From: Shewanella glacialimarina | GTDB taxonomy: Bacteria; Pseudomonadota; Gammaproteobacteria; Enterobacterales; Shewanellaceae | DNA length: 64,000 nucleotides | NCBI RefSeq assembly: GCF_020511155.1 | Contig: NZ_CP041216.1 | Span: 248,001-312,000 of the forward strand | Reading direction: 5' to 3' | Part shown: in pieces, positions 46,820 to 55,609 of the stretch | Layout: every line of letters begins with the position of its first letter | How positions within the stretch are numbered: position 1 is the stretch's first letter | Translations under genes and position numbers: made by a program | Notes under the pieces: generated by a model | What the model saw: the letters and a program-made list of their open reading frames with translations, nothing else | What the model was told of the DNA's origin: nothing | Databases searched by the model: none

Positions 46820-47505
46820 TAGGGGATCCAAATATAGCCCTTGCCTCGTAGAGTTTTTACCCTTGCTCGGCTATCTTTGCGCTCGGGTAATTTTTTACGC
46901 AAATTGGATAAATGCATGTCTAAACTGCGATCGAAGGGCATCAGCTTTTTACCCAATACACTTTCACTTAACGAGTCTTTGGTGACTAACTCACCAGAAT
47001 TAGCAACTAAGTTAAGCAGTAAGCTAAACTCGGTTGATGTCAGAATAATTAATTGTTCATTGCAATAAACTTCATGGCGCTTAGGATCTAGGCGTAAGTC
47101 ACCAACTTGCACAGCATCATTGGTTGATTGCTCTTGTTCTGCATTGGACGCACGACGTAATATGGCCCGAATACGGGCGATTAATTCTCGGTCATTAAAC
47201 GGTTTTGGCAGGTAATCATCGGCGCCAATCTCCAGGCCTATAACTCGATCAATTTCATCGCCACGGGCGGTTAACATCAATACTGGAGTTTGCTTACGTT
47301 TGCGGATGCCTTTTAATACTTCAAAGCCCCCAAGTTGCGGTAGCATCACATCCAATAGAATCAGATCAAAATCAGTTTGCAATGCTTTAGTTAACCCTTC
47401 TTGACCATCATAAGCCTGGTTGACAGTAAAGCCTTCCATTTCTAATAACTGGGTTAATAATTCTGATAATCCGACATCATCGTCAACAAGTAAAATTCGA
47501 TTCAT
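46819..47505 (-). CDS. cpxR: Envelope-stress response regulator CpxR
   Basis: OmpR-family regulator of 228 residues. Start at MNRILLVDDD (47505), giving the family N-terminus; an extension of nine codons to an upstream start is unlikely. The receiver has DDD at 9-11, the phospho-Asp in LILLDVMLPQLGG, Thr in MLTARGDE and Lys in LPKPFNDREL. The winged helix includes LTSTEFSLLLNLV and RSLDMHLSNLRKKL and ends GKGYIWIP. A perfect CpxR box lies 1.7 kb away between the thioredoxin-CcdA gene and cpxP. It may be cotranscribed with the upstream thioredoxin-CcdA gene (94-bp gap). Confidence 0.94.
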   Translation of the reverse strand: MNRILLVDDDVGLSELLTQLLEMEGFTVNQAYDGQEGLTKALQTDFDLILLDVMLPQLGGFEVLKGIRKRKQTPVLMLTARGDEIDRVIGLEIGADDYLPKPFNDRELIARIRAILRRASNAEQEQSTNDAVQVGDLRLDPKRHEVYCNEQLIILTSTEFSLLLNLVANSGELVTKDSLSESVLGKKLMPFDRSLDMHLSNLRKKLPERKDSRARVKTLRGKGYIWIP

Positions 47506-47598
47506 TTCAGCCCTCAATATGCATTCAAACACTTTAGCCTATGGCGAGCTGAGATGAAATCATCATTGCACAGTTTTACATTCGTTGGTGCTTTACTG

Positions 47599-49050
47599 CT
47601 AGCCAGCAGACTTATCTTTTTTTGCCGGAGTCAGTTTGACGATAATGAAGGTCAATATGATTGACCCCACAATCAGCCCTATCGATAGCACTGGATTTTG
47701 TAATGACATGGGATTAATCACTAGCATGCTACCCAAGCCTAGCATCATAACCCCAGACATTAGCTTTAACTTTTCGCCTTCTTTTTCAGTCAGTTTTCGC
47801 TTGCCCAGTGTCATTGAAAATACAATCACTATGGTGGCTAAAGGGATGACGTAAACCACGTTGTAAGCGATCAAATAAAGATAACGCTCCATGACATCCA
47901 GGTTAGAAATGGACAGCACTGAAGTGTAAATCATTGGAAAACCCGCAGTACACAATAACTCGTAAGCATTCGCCAAAATAGCCAATACTGATGAGCCGAT
48001 AATCATGGTCGGTAATGAACTGGTTTTAGACAATTTACCCATACGCTTAATAAGCGTCCCTCTATTTTCTACTGACATCGATAGACTGACATCGCCACGG
48101 CCGTAGAAGTAGTCCTTGATATTGACCCCAGCAGCAATCAAAGCCAATACTCCCGCACAGGTAATAATAATGTCGCCATCACCGCCGCCAAGTAGTTGGA
48201 ATAAATTTAACCAGGCACTCATAAAGATGAAATAAATAAATCCAGAGAAAAATACAAATATACCGCCCACCAGTAACATGCGTTTTTTACTGCCAGCATT
48301 GACCATGATGCTGAGTAAGAATAACAACACGAAAAATGCGCACGGATTAAAGGCATCAACACCTGCCAATACTACAGTTAATAGGGGTAATGACATTTGT
48401 TCAGGATGCACTGCACCAATTAAGGGAATATCCACGGGTTGAACATGTGGCTTTGAGGTGTTCGTGCTGACTGAAGTGTCTTCGGTTGCTATGCTACTGT
48501 CCATGCCACAAGTGCTAGCGTTATCTTCAACATTACTGGTATCTCCACATTTAGCAAATAAGGGCTCGGATGGTGTGTTATCTAAGGTTAGAAAGTCATC
48601 AAGTGTGTCGCCAATATTAGCTTTGCCACCTTGTTTTTGGTAACAGTCGACTAAACGCTCAATAATATATTGGCCAGTGACCTGATGGCTGTTGTAGCCA
48701 ACAATGGCTTCACCACATACCGCAAAGTAGGGCACAGATTTAGGTTCAACTCCTGTCCGCTTGCCCATTGCCATAAGTTTATCGACATTGCCAGTTTCAC
48801 TGATTAAGTAATCTTCAACCGTTATCCAATCAAATCGCTCGCCTAATGCGTCAATTAAAGGGTGAGCCTTGCGACAGTGCGGGCAGGTTTCTGACCAAAA
48901 GAAATGCAACTTAACAACTGGCTGCTCATTTTTTTGACTGTACCATAGTGAGTTATCTGCTGATGTTGAGGGGGTTATACTGGCTATGGCACTTGGCGCC
49001 AATATCAGTATATAAAGCAGTAACAGCAACTTGCTAAATAATCGATTCAT
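47599..49050 (-). CDS. Thioredoxin-CcdA fusion membrane protein
   Basis: A 483-residue fusion likely to move reducing equivalents across the inner membrane. Signal segment (1-23); a periplasmic thioredoxin-fold domain (~40-150) with the CPHC active site in FFWSETCPHCRKAH and the cis-Pro region in PKSVPYFAVCGE; a Cys-containing linker; then about six to eight membrane helices resembling CcdA/DsbD, with one conserved Cys in DAFNPCAFFVLLFLLS and the other in YELLCTAGFPMIY. Those two Cys are at the positions used by DsbD-type transporters. It sits directly upstream of cpxR and divergent from cpxP, so a role in disulfide repair during envelope stress is inferred. It is not a canonical DsbD, whose thioredoxin domain is C-terminal. 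Confidence 0.85.
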   Translation of the reverse strand: MNRLFSKLLLLLYILILAPSAIASITPSTSADNSLWYSQKNEQPVVKLHFFWSETCPHCRKAHPLIDALGERFDWITVEDYLISETGNVDKLMAMGKRTGVEPKSVPYFAVCGEAIVGYNSHQVTGQYIIERLVDCYQKQGGKANIGDTLDDFLTLDNTPSEPLFAKCGDTSNVEDNASTCGMDSSIATEDTSVSTNTSKPHVQPVDIPLIGAVHPEQMSLPLLTVVLAGVDAFNPCAFFVLLFLLSIMVNAGSKKRMLLVGGIFVFFSGFIYFIFMSAWLNLFQLLGGGDGDIIITCAGVLALIAAGVNIKDYFYGRGDVSLSMSVENRGTLIKRMGKLSKTSSLPTMIIGSSVLAILANAYELLCTAGFPMIYTSVLSISNLDVMERYLYLIAYNVVYVIPLATIVIVFSMTLGKRKLTEKEGEKLKLMSGVMMLGLGSMLVINPMSLQNPVLSIGLIVGSIILTFIIVKLTPAKKDKSAG

Positions 49051-49215
49051 AATTTATTCCAATAAAGCACTAATAGTAAGATTTTATGCCCTTATCTAAT
49101 GACTGTAATGATCAAGTTTAAATTACGTTAACTAGCTCGCATTACTGTGGTGTTTATCATCCAATATGCCAACTAGATCATCTATTTCTGGTGAAAAAGT
49201 AGTAAGAAAACATTC

Positions 49216-49230
49216 TTTACATAGCTTTAC
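49216..49230 (-). promoter_or_regulatory. Perfect CpxR box
   Basis: On the minus strand this reads GTAAA-GCTAT-GTAAA, an exact match to the CpxR consensus GTAAA-N5-GTAAA. It lies 97 bp before the cpxP start and 166 bp before the divergent thioredoxin-CcdA start, so it could act on either or both. A TTGACA at 49247-49252 may be the cpxP -35. Confidence 0.8.
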
Positions 49231-49326
49231 GCCACCTTAACCCTGATTGACATTGCATTGGGTAAACTGAGTATCAAATCTGCTGAGGCAGAAAGTAACC
49301 CCTTTTTTATACCGAGGAATTTACCA

Positions 49327-49818
49327 ATGAAAACATCATCAATCTTCAAAAAGAGTTTAGTTGCTTTAGTGGCAAGCTCAGCATTATTGGCTGGTCAGTT
49401 ATATGCAGAAGAAACCATTAGCAGTGCAGCAAAAACTGAGCAATCTAGCGTTAAAGCCGACAGACATCATGGCCATAAAGGTGGCATGCACAAAATGTTG
49501 CGCAAACTAGATTTAACAGATGCACAAAAAGTGCAATTTAAAGTGATATTTGACAAATATAAGGCTAACCGTCCAGAGCACCCAACAAAAGAGCAACGTG
49601 CAGCGCACAAAGCCGATAGGTTAGCGTTAATCACTACCGCTGGTTTTGATGAAGTTAAAGCCACTGAAATGGTTGAAGCAAAACAACAAATGCAGTTACA
49701 AAAAATGTTAACCCAGATGAAAATACAAAACGAAATTTATCAATTATTAACACCTGAACAGCAACAAACGTTTCAAGATAAATTTAACTCAGGCAAAGGC
49801 CATAAACCACACGATTAA
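49327..49818 (+). CDS. cpxP: Periplasmic CpxP/Spy-family protein
   Basis: A periplasmic feedback inhibitor of CpxA and chaperone-like adaptor. The 163-residue protein starts at the ATG at 49327, which has GAGGAA 8 bases upstream and opens a signal peptide (MKTSSIFKKSLVALVASS ... LYA). The mature part is all helical, with the two family LTxxQ motifs, LTDAQKVQF and LTPEQQQTF, and a His/Lys-rich stretch (DRHHGHKGGMHKM) that might bind metal. Cpx neighbours and the CpxR box identify it as CpxP rather than Spy. A terminator follows. Confidence 0.9.
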   Translation: MKTSSIFKKSLVALVASSALLAGQLYAEETISSAAKTEQSSVKADRHHGHKGGMHKMLRKLDLTDAQKVQFKVIFDKYKANRPEHPTKEQRAAHKADRLALITTAGFDEVKATEMVEAKQQMQLQKMLTQMKIQNEIYQLLTPEQQQTFQDKFNSGKGHKPHD

Positions 49819-49856
49819 TCATTAACCTATTCTATATAGGCTGACATAAATAAAAT

Positions 49857-49883
49857 CCATTACTTCAGGGTAATGGCTTTTTG
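49857..49883 (+). terminator. Rho-independent terminator of cpxP
   Basis: CCATTAC and GTAATGG pair around TTCAGG, followed by C and T5, 39 bases after the cpxP stop. Confidence 0.85.
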
Positions 49884-50035
49884 TTTAGTTAAGCTTGTGA
49901 CTTTTACAAGATTGAGAAAGGTCACACTTTGCATAAGGCGAGTCGATTGTTTAGTAAACTTTATCCTAATTAAGTAATCAACTTGCTATAGTAAGGGTTG
50001 GTAGATTATCAGTATAAAGAGTCGATAAATCTTTT

Positions 50036-50905
50036 ATGAGTGAAACTTCAGAATATGATTTTTGGGTAAAACTGGCTAGCCGTGCAGCGGTAGCGACGGC
50101 CCTTTGCTTGATAGTCATTAAGCTTGTAGCGTGGTTGTATTCCGGTTCGGCAAGTATGCTGGCATCGTTAACCGACTCTTTTGCCGATGCTTTGGCGTCA
50201 ATAGTCAATTTTATTGCAGTGCGTTATGCGATTGTGCCTGCGGATAAAGATCACCGTTATGGTCATGGTAAAGCTGAGCCGTTAGCTTCACTAGCACAAG
50301 CGGGGTTTATTTTAGGCTCGGCTTGTGTATTGTTGCTCTACGGCGGTGAAAAGTTGATTAACCCTGTAACGGTTACCCACGCCACTTTAGGGGTTATTGT
50401 GTCTATCATTGCCATTATTATGACCTTGGCCTTGGTATTGTTGCAAAAAAGAGCGTTGGAAAAAACCAACAGCACAGTAGTTGAAGCAGATGCTTTGCAC
50501 TATAAGTCTGATTTGTTTTTAAACTCAGCCGTGCTATTAGCGCTAGTTTTGGCACATTATGGTTGGTGGTGGGCGGATGGATTATTTGCGATATTGATTG
50601 CCATATTTATTGGTCAACAAGCCATTGATTTAGGCTATCGCTCAATACAAAGTTTGTTAGACAGAGAGCTAGATTCTGATACTCGTGAACAGATTAAAGC
50701 ATTGGCTTTAGAAGATAAAAGAGTCAAGGGACTGCATGATCTTCGTACCCGTCAATCAGGGAAAACCAGGTTTATTCAATTGCATTTAGAATTAGATGGT
50801 AACCAGCCATTGTTTGAAGCACATTCAATAGCTGATGCGACCGGACTGCGTATCAAAAATGCGTTTGAAGATGCTGAAGTGATTATTCACCAGGATCCCG
50901 TTTAG
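50036..50905 (+). CDS. fieF: Cation diffusion facilitator FieF (Zn/Fe efflux)
   Basis: Inner-membrane dimer exporting Zn2+ or Fe2+ against protons. The 289-residue protein has six membrane helices. The transport-site ligands are present: two Asp in LTDSFADAL (helix 2), and the His and Asp in DALHYKSDLFLN (helix 5). The second site HRYGHGKAEPL is the family motif, and the cytoplasmic C-terminal domain has the His ligands in IQLHLELDG and IIHQDP. Placement after cpxP is the same as in E. coli. Its terminator seems to have become a tandem repeat. Confidence 0.95.
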   Translation: MSETSEYDFWVKLASRAAVATALCLIVIKLVAWLYSGSASMLASLTDSFADALASIVNFIAVRYAIVPADKDHRYGHGKAEPLASLAQAGFILGSACVLLLYGGEKLINPVTVTHATLGVIVSIIAIIMTLALVLLQKRALEKTNSTVVEADALHYKSDLFLNSAVLLALVLAHYGWWWADGLFAILIAIFIGQQAIDLGYRSIQSLLDRELDSDTREQIKALALEDKRVKGLHDLRTRQSGKTRFIQLHLELDGNQPLFEAHSIADATGLRIKNAFEDAEVIIHQDPV

Positions 50906-50918
50906 CATCTTTGTTGGT

Positions 50919-51006
50919 TATGCCTAAGCCTTGCCTCTTAGGCATAGCAACTTAGGCATAGCAACTTAGGCATAGCAACTTAGGCATAGCAACTTAGACA
51001 TAGAAA
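50919..51006. repeat. 14-bp tandem repeat fused to a terminator-like hairpin
   Basis: CTTAGGCATAGCAA is repeated four times perfectly (50937-50992) with a fifth diverged copy (50993-51006). Just upstream, TATGCCTAAG (50919-50928) is the exact inverse of the first ten bases of each unit, so any copy can form the 3' arm of a hairpin. It lies between the convergent fieF and glnG genes. Copy number probably varies among strains. Confidence 0.85.
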
Positions 51007-51011
51007 AGTAC

Positions 51012-52427
51012 TTATTCCATTGATAACTCTTTTAATTTACGGGTTAACGTATTGCGCCCCCAGCCTAAACGTTTAGCGGCATCTTGTTTATGGCCTTGGG
51101 TATGTTTTAAGGCGGTTTCAAGTAATATGCGCTCAAATTCAGGTTGTATCTCGGTGAGTAAGTCGTTATCACCGGCACTGAGTCGTTCATTTATCCAGTC
51201 TTTTAGCGCCGATTGCCAGTCAGTATGTGCCGCATTTGGCTGGCTAGTTGCCACAGGATCTTTGAGTAATTCAGGTGGTAAATCTTGTGGCAGAATTTCT
51301 TGCCCCGATGCCATTACGGTTAACCATCGGCAAGTGTTTTCAAGTTGACGCACGTTCCCTGGCCAGGGTAATTGCGATAGTTTAGCGGCGGTTTCTTTGG
51401 TGAGTATTTTGGGTTCTACGCCCATTTCTTTGGCCGCAGTACTGAGAAAGTGAGTAGCGAGTTGAGATATGTCTTCACGACGTTGTGACAGAGGAGGTAA
51501 ATGCACTCTAATGACATTCAAGCGATGAAATAAATCTTCGCGAAATGAGCCTTTTTGCACCAATAATTCAAGGTTCTGATGCGTTGCTGCAATAATACGT
51601 ACATCAACCTGCACTGATTGATGACCACCAACGCGATAGAATTGGCCATCTGATAGCACCCGCAATAAGCGTGTTTGGACATCGAGTGGCATATCGCCAA
51701 TTTCATCTAAGAATAGTGTGCCACCATTGGCTTGTTCAAACCGCCCTTGACGCACATTAGCAGCCCCAGTAAATGCGCCTTTTTCATGGCCAAATAGCTC
51801 TGACTCAATAAGGTCTTTAGGTATTGCTGCCATATTAAGGGCAATAAAAGGCTTATCTTTGCGTGGGCTGTGTTTATGAAGCGCGCCGGCGACTAACTCT
51901 TTACCTGTACCTGATTGGCCATTAATTAACACGCTGATAGAGGACCGAGATAAACGGCCAATAGCACGAAACACCTCTTGCATAGCGGGAGCTTCACCGA
52001 TAATTTCAGGTGTTTTTACCTGTGTATCAACTACCGGAGTTGCAGGTGTTTGTTCGGTTGCATGGGTTAATGCCCGTTCAACTAGGGCAATGGCCTCGTC
52101 AATATCAAACGGTTTAGGCAAATACTCAAACGCGCCTGCTTGATAGGCGCTAACTGCACTGTCTAGGTCAGAGTGAGCTGTCATGATAATTACGGGAATA
52201 TGCGGGTAATGAAGCTGTAAACGGTCTAGCAGGGTTAAGCCGTCGGTACCTGGCATGCGTATGTCAGACACAATTACTTGAGGTTGAGCTAATTCTAATG
52301 CTTGCCATAGTGATTCGGCTGCAGCAAAACTGGCGCAGGTTAATTTTGCGCCTGAGAAGGCTTTTTCTAGCACCCAACGAATGGAGCTATCATCATCTAA
52401 AATCCAGACTTGTTCGCTTATTGTCAT
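51012..52427 (-). CDS. glnG: Nitrogen regulator NtrC (GlnG), sigma-54 activator
   Basis: Phosphorylation-dependent enhancer-binding protein of 471 residues. The receiver has the phospho-Asp in [13 protein letters not shown] (~54). The AAA+ domain has Walker [10 protein letters not shown], the sigma-54 contact loop GAFTGA in [13 protein letters not shown], Walker [12 protein letters not shown] and the R-finger region [12 protein letters not shown] Fis-type helix-turn-helix ends it ([21 protein letters not shown]). It is 25 bp downstream of glnL. Its expected target glnA lies 8 kb away in this window with a matching binding site. Confidence 0.97.
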   Translation of the reverse strand: MTISEQVWILDDDSSIRWVLEKAFSGAKLTCASFAAAESLWQALELAQPQVIVSDIRMPGTDGLTLLDRLQLHYPHIPVIIMTAHSDLDSAVSAYQAGAFEYLPKPFDIDEAIALVERALTHATEQTPATPVVDTQVKTPEIIGEAPAMQEVFRAIGRLSRSSISVLINGQSGTGKELVAGALHKHSPRKDKPFIALNMAAIPKDLIESELFGHEKGAFTGAANVRQGRFEQANGGTLFLDEIGDMPLDVQTRLLRVLSDGQFYRVGGHQSVQVDVRIIAATHQNLELLVQKGSFREDLFHRLNVIRVHLPPLSQRREDISQLATHFLSTAAKEMGVEPKILTKETAAKLSQLPWPGNVRQLENTCRWLTVMASGQEILPQDLPPELLKDPVATSQPNAAHTDWQSALKDWINERLSAGDNDLLTEIQPEFERILLETALKHTQGHKQDAAKRLGWGRNTLTRKLKELSME

Positions 52428-52452
52428 CTTGTTACCTCGTGCTGCCTAAGGT

Positions 52453-53496
52453 CTAGAATTTTTGTAATGGCAGGGTAATTATAAATTCGGTATGGCCTGG
52501 AGCTGATACGCAGTCAATACGTCCGCCATGTAATCTTGCTATATTGTGTGCAATGGATAAACCTAGGCCGGAACCATCTTCACGCCCTGTCACCATAGGG
52601 TAAAACAAGGTGTCTATAAGATCAGAGGGTATGCCGGGGCCGTTGTCGATAATCGACAGGACTAACACTAACTTATACCTTTGTGTACCAAGGGTGACTT
52701 GATGTTGAGTTCGGGTCTTTATCAAGATTTCACCGCCAGCATGTTCTAATGCTTGAATGGCATTTTGGACAATATTAAGCACAGCCTGCTGAAGTTGGTC
52801 GGGATCCATCTGAAAATCAGGAATAGATGGGTCGTAGTCACGCTTTAGATTTATGTTTGCGGGTAAAGCCATTTCAACCAGCTTTAATACCTTTTGTACC
52901 ACTTGATGAATATTGTGTTCGGTATGCTGTGTTGGTCGCTGCGGGCCTAATAACCTATCGACTAGGTTGCGCAGACGATCGGCTTGTTCGATGATTAAAG
53001 TGGTAAATTCTTTTAATTCCGGTGAGTGCAGTTCTCTTGATAACAGTTGAGCTGCACCGCGTAATCCCCCTAATGGATTTTTAATTTCATGGGCAAGATT
53101 ACGCACAAGATATTGCGCTGCTTGTTGCTGCGCGTCCATATTTAGCTGCTGGTGTATACGACGTTGTTGATCAACTTGTCGTAGCTCTAAAATACTGAGA
53201 TTTTGTTCATTCTCGATAGGAATTAAGGTCAAGTCTACAGTGTGGTGCTGACCGTCTAAGGTAATTAATGCCGCAGTGTTAACTGTGATCCCCTGATTTG
53301 ATGATACAGCATCTCGCAAAATATGTTCATCAACGCCTAAAAACTGATATAAATCAGGTAAGCTTAATTCGAGTAATTTATGGTTGGCGACAGCCAATAG
53401 CTGCTCGGCAGCAGCATTGGCAAAACAAGGCTTTAATTTGGTGTCGATCACTAGTACTGCGGTAACTAGATGATTAAGTAAATTATTAGTGTCCAT
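52453..53496 (-). CDS. glnL: Nitrogen sensor kinase NtrB (GlnL)
   Basis: Soluble two-function kinase/phosphatase of NtrC, controlled by PII. The 347-residue protein has a PAS domain (1-~110, LVTAVLVIDTKLKPCFANAA), the phospho-His in VRNLAHEIKNPLGGL (~138), an N box (VLNIVQNAIQALEH) and a G box (GREDGSGLGLSIAHNIA). There are no membrane helices. It is the first gene of glnL-glnG, preceded by two overlapping NtrC sites, so repression by NtrC is likely. It is separated from glnA here by about 7.4 kb. Confidence 0.96.
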   Translation of the reverse strand: MDTNNLLNHLVTAVLVIDTKLKPCFANAAAEQLLAVANHKLLELSLPDLYQFLGVDEHILRDAVSSNQGITVNTAALITLDGQHHTVDLTLIPIENEQNLSILELRQVDQQRRIHQQLNMDAQQQAAQYLVRNLAHEIKNPLGGLRGAAQLLSRELHSPELKEFTTLIIEQADRLRNLVDRLLGPQRPTQHTEHNIHQVVQKVLKLVEMALPANINLKRDYDPSIPDFQMDPDQLQQAVLNIVQNAIQALEHAGGEILIKTRTQHQVTLGTQRYKLVLVLSIIDNGPGIPSDLIDTLFYPMVTGREDGSGLGLSIAHNIARLHGGRIDCVSAPGHTEFIITLPLQKF

Positions 53497-53524
53497 TCGC
53501 CATCCTGATTATTGGGTTGCAGCT

Positions 53525-53554
53525 TGCACCAATATGTTGCACCAATATGGTGCG
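53525..53554 (-). promoter_or_regulatory. Two overlapping NtrC binding sites before glnL
   Basis: TGCACCA-ATA-TGGTGCG (53538-53554) matches the NtrC site TGCACCA-N3-TGGTGCA at 13 of 14 positions. TGCACCA-ATA-TGTTGCA (53525-53541) overlaps it and also matches at 13 of 14. They begin 29 bp before the glnL start, the place expected for autorepression. Confidence 0.75.
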
Positions 53555-53623
53555 ATCTGCAACTCAGTTCACGCAGGCAAATAGGGAAATAAATTCAAAC
53601 AGTTTTTGTTATATAGCACTGTT

Positions 53624-54166
53624 TTAATTGCCTTTTTTAGCATAGTAAGGCGTTGGTTTCGCCAATCTTCTCACACTTGCCTGGTGAAGAAATATCTTTC
53701 TTGGAGAACTAGATGCAAGGACTTTGCCGTTTTGATCCAATGCTTTCACCACAATGATATGTTCTCCTCGGTAAATGCCCATTAAGCTAAAAGTGGATGA
53801 AGATTGTGGTTGAGCTTTGACTTCGCCATCAATAAAAAGCGCCAGTAAGATACCTCGGGGGAGTGTTGGGGTAACACTGACAATGACATCAAATTTTCCC
53901 TCATTACTGCGAATGGTTTCATCATGTGTGGGGGATACTATACTTAAGACGAGCTCAATAGCATCATTTTGCGAGGTTGAATCTATAATGATTGGGGTAT
54001 CATTCAGCACGATAGTATTTTGAGTATTTTCTTTTACTTCTACAAGCTCTGCATTAGGCTTAGCTTCGTCGCTATAGTGAACTTTCCCGTTTTCATCGAC
54101 CCAGCGATAAACGGCAGCGCTGCTAGATAAGCTAATACAAAGTAGGCTAAATAATATGAATCGCAT
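53624..54166 (-). CDS. DUF4124-domain exported protein
   Basis: A 180-residue periplasmic protein. The ATG at 54166 was chosen because AGGAAAGGA precedes it and a signal peptide follows directly (MRFILFSLLCISLSSSAA). The next ~35 residues are a DUF4124 domain with its signature VYRWVDENGKVHYSDEAKP. The rest has a beta-sandwich look (IVSPTHDETIRSNEGKFDVIV, LLALFIDGEVKAQ, IVVKALDQNGKVL). Function unknown; the family is often near glnL-glnG in related genomes, as here (127-bp gap). Confidence 0.88.
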   Translation of the reverse strand: MRFILFSLLCISLSSSAAVYRWVDENGKVHYSDEAKPNAELVEVKENTQNTIVLNDTPIIIDSTSQNDAIELVLSIVSPTHDETIRSNEGKFDVIVSVTPTLPRGILLALFIDGEVKAQPQSSSTFSLMGIYRGEHIIVVKALDQNGKVLASSSPRKIFLHQASVRRLAKPTPYYAKKGN

Positions 54167-54299
54167 CGTGATTCCTTTCCTCAAGATTGGAACAGTTATA
54201 GTAGACTGTTTTACACTAAAAACTAGCATAGTTTATTTCGTTAATTATGCTAAATAAAGCAGTGTAGTTTATTGAACTCTTGTTAATTTTGATTGATGG

Positions 54300-55424
54300 C
54301 TAAACCGTTAAGAATAGTTTTAGCATTAAACTGACTAATTGTGTTTGAGTTGATGTGCATGTTTTTGCCATACAGGTTTTTATTTGTTGGCGAGCTGTGG
54401 CAACGTTAGTGCCTCTAATATAGGCGATCTTGCTTGGCTTATACCCTTGAGTTAACAATTCGCACACATGTGATTCGGCTTTGGTTAAATCGAAGTGATT
54501 TTGAATGGCTAGCATATCGAGCGTGTGATTAGATGCTGAAGGCTTAAAGCTAATCATAACACTTGGATGCTCTATTATCCCGCAACTGGTTATACTTCTA
54601 TAAAGCCATGGTTTAACGATAACTTTATATAAATCTTCGCCAATACGGATGAAAAATGGTGTTGATACTACTTGTTGATATTCAATTGATTTTAAACTTT
54701 GTTTGATTCTTAAAAATAAGGCTTGTTTGAAACGGCTGTTCAGTATGGTTAACTTGTTATGTTTAATGGATAGTTCGGTATTCTGTCTGAGTAGTGTTTC
54801 AAAAAGTTCATTATAAAAAATAATATCATCCATACCTTTGCAGATAATAATGGGGTGATCTGTTTTGTATAAAATAGATTCTAAATTTAGAATACTTTGT
54901 TGTTTTTCTTCAATGGTATGTAGTAAAGCGATACTGTGCTGGATATGAGGTAATATTGCATTGGCTTTATTGACTAATTTAGTATCATAAATGTCAAAGT
55001 CTTTTGACCTCATTATCCCTATCTCTGTTATCAATTCATCGTTAGGATCCGATAATAGTGCACCAATACCAAATCTTATTTGTGCGGGTCTAGCAAAATC
55101 AACGTATATCTCAGAGTGCATAAATTGTTTTTCATTACTGATTTTATGATTAGCATGAAAGCAATTAAGGCGATTATTAAATAAAGCTTGGGTCCATAAA
55201 TCTACTTGAAAGAAGTGCTTCTGATATCGCTCAAAATAATTTTTTTCAAATCCTACATCATAAAATGAATGAGGTTGCTCATTTTCTTTAGTACGTGTTG
55301 CTATAAAAGCACAAGTTGAATCTAGATCTAGCATGATATGATTTAAGATATCTTGCCAGTTTTGGGCGACGTTAATTGAGCTATATACCTTCTCTATCAA
55401 ACCCTTATGGTTTTCTGATAACAA
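54300..55424 (-). CDS. LuxR-family transcriptional regulator with unknown sensor domain
   Basis: A 374-residue regulator whose last ~65 residues are a LuxR/GerE helix-turn-helix: FDLTKAESHVCELLTQGY, then SKIAYIRGTNVATARQQIK. The helix is slightly divergent (YIRGTN where ELGIS-like residues are usual). The first ~300 residues show no domain I can name; LDSTCAFIATRTKE and GIGALLSDPNDELITEIGI hint at a GAF/PAS-like sensor. It lacks the acyl-homoserine-lactone contact pattern. It is divergent from a large lipoprotein gene, which it may control. Its composition is AT-richer than the housekeeping neighbours. Confidence 0.83.
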   Translation of the reverse strand: MLSENHKGLIEKVYSSINVAQNWQDILNHIMLDLDSTCAFIATRTKENEQPHSFYDVGFEKNYFERYQKHFFQVDLWTQALFNNRLNCFHANHKISNEKQFMHSEIYVDFARPAQIRFGIGALLSDPNDELITEIGIMRSKDFDIYDTKLVNKANAILPHIQHSIALLHTIEEKQQSILNLESILYKTDHPIIICKGMDDIIFYNELFETLLRQNTELSIKHNKLTILNSRFKQALFLRIKQSLKSIEYQQVVSTPFFIRIGEDLYKVIVKPWLYRSITSCGIIEHPSVMISFKPSASNHTLDMLAIQNHFDLTKAESHVCELLTQGYKPSKIAYIRGTNVATARQQIKTCMAKTCTSTQTQLVSLMLKLFLTV

Positions 55425-55609
55425 GTTGAAAATCCTTCTTAACCACGATGTTATACAAATTATTTTAGCGTATTCAATCGATCTTGCTAGTAATTATCTT
55501 TTGTTCACTTTATAGACAAAATTCGTATACCATTTAGTAGATGATATCAATCTTTATCGATGCTTTACTTATTCAGTTAGATATATCCTCATTTTTAAAG
55601 GAATCGAAA

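Noticed and set aside
50937-51006. Possible CRISPR array
   Set aside because: The 14-bp units are contiguous with no spacers, and there are no cas genes; it is a simple tandem repeat.
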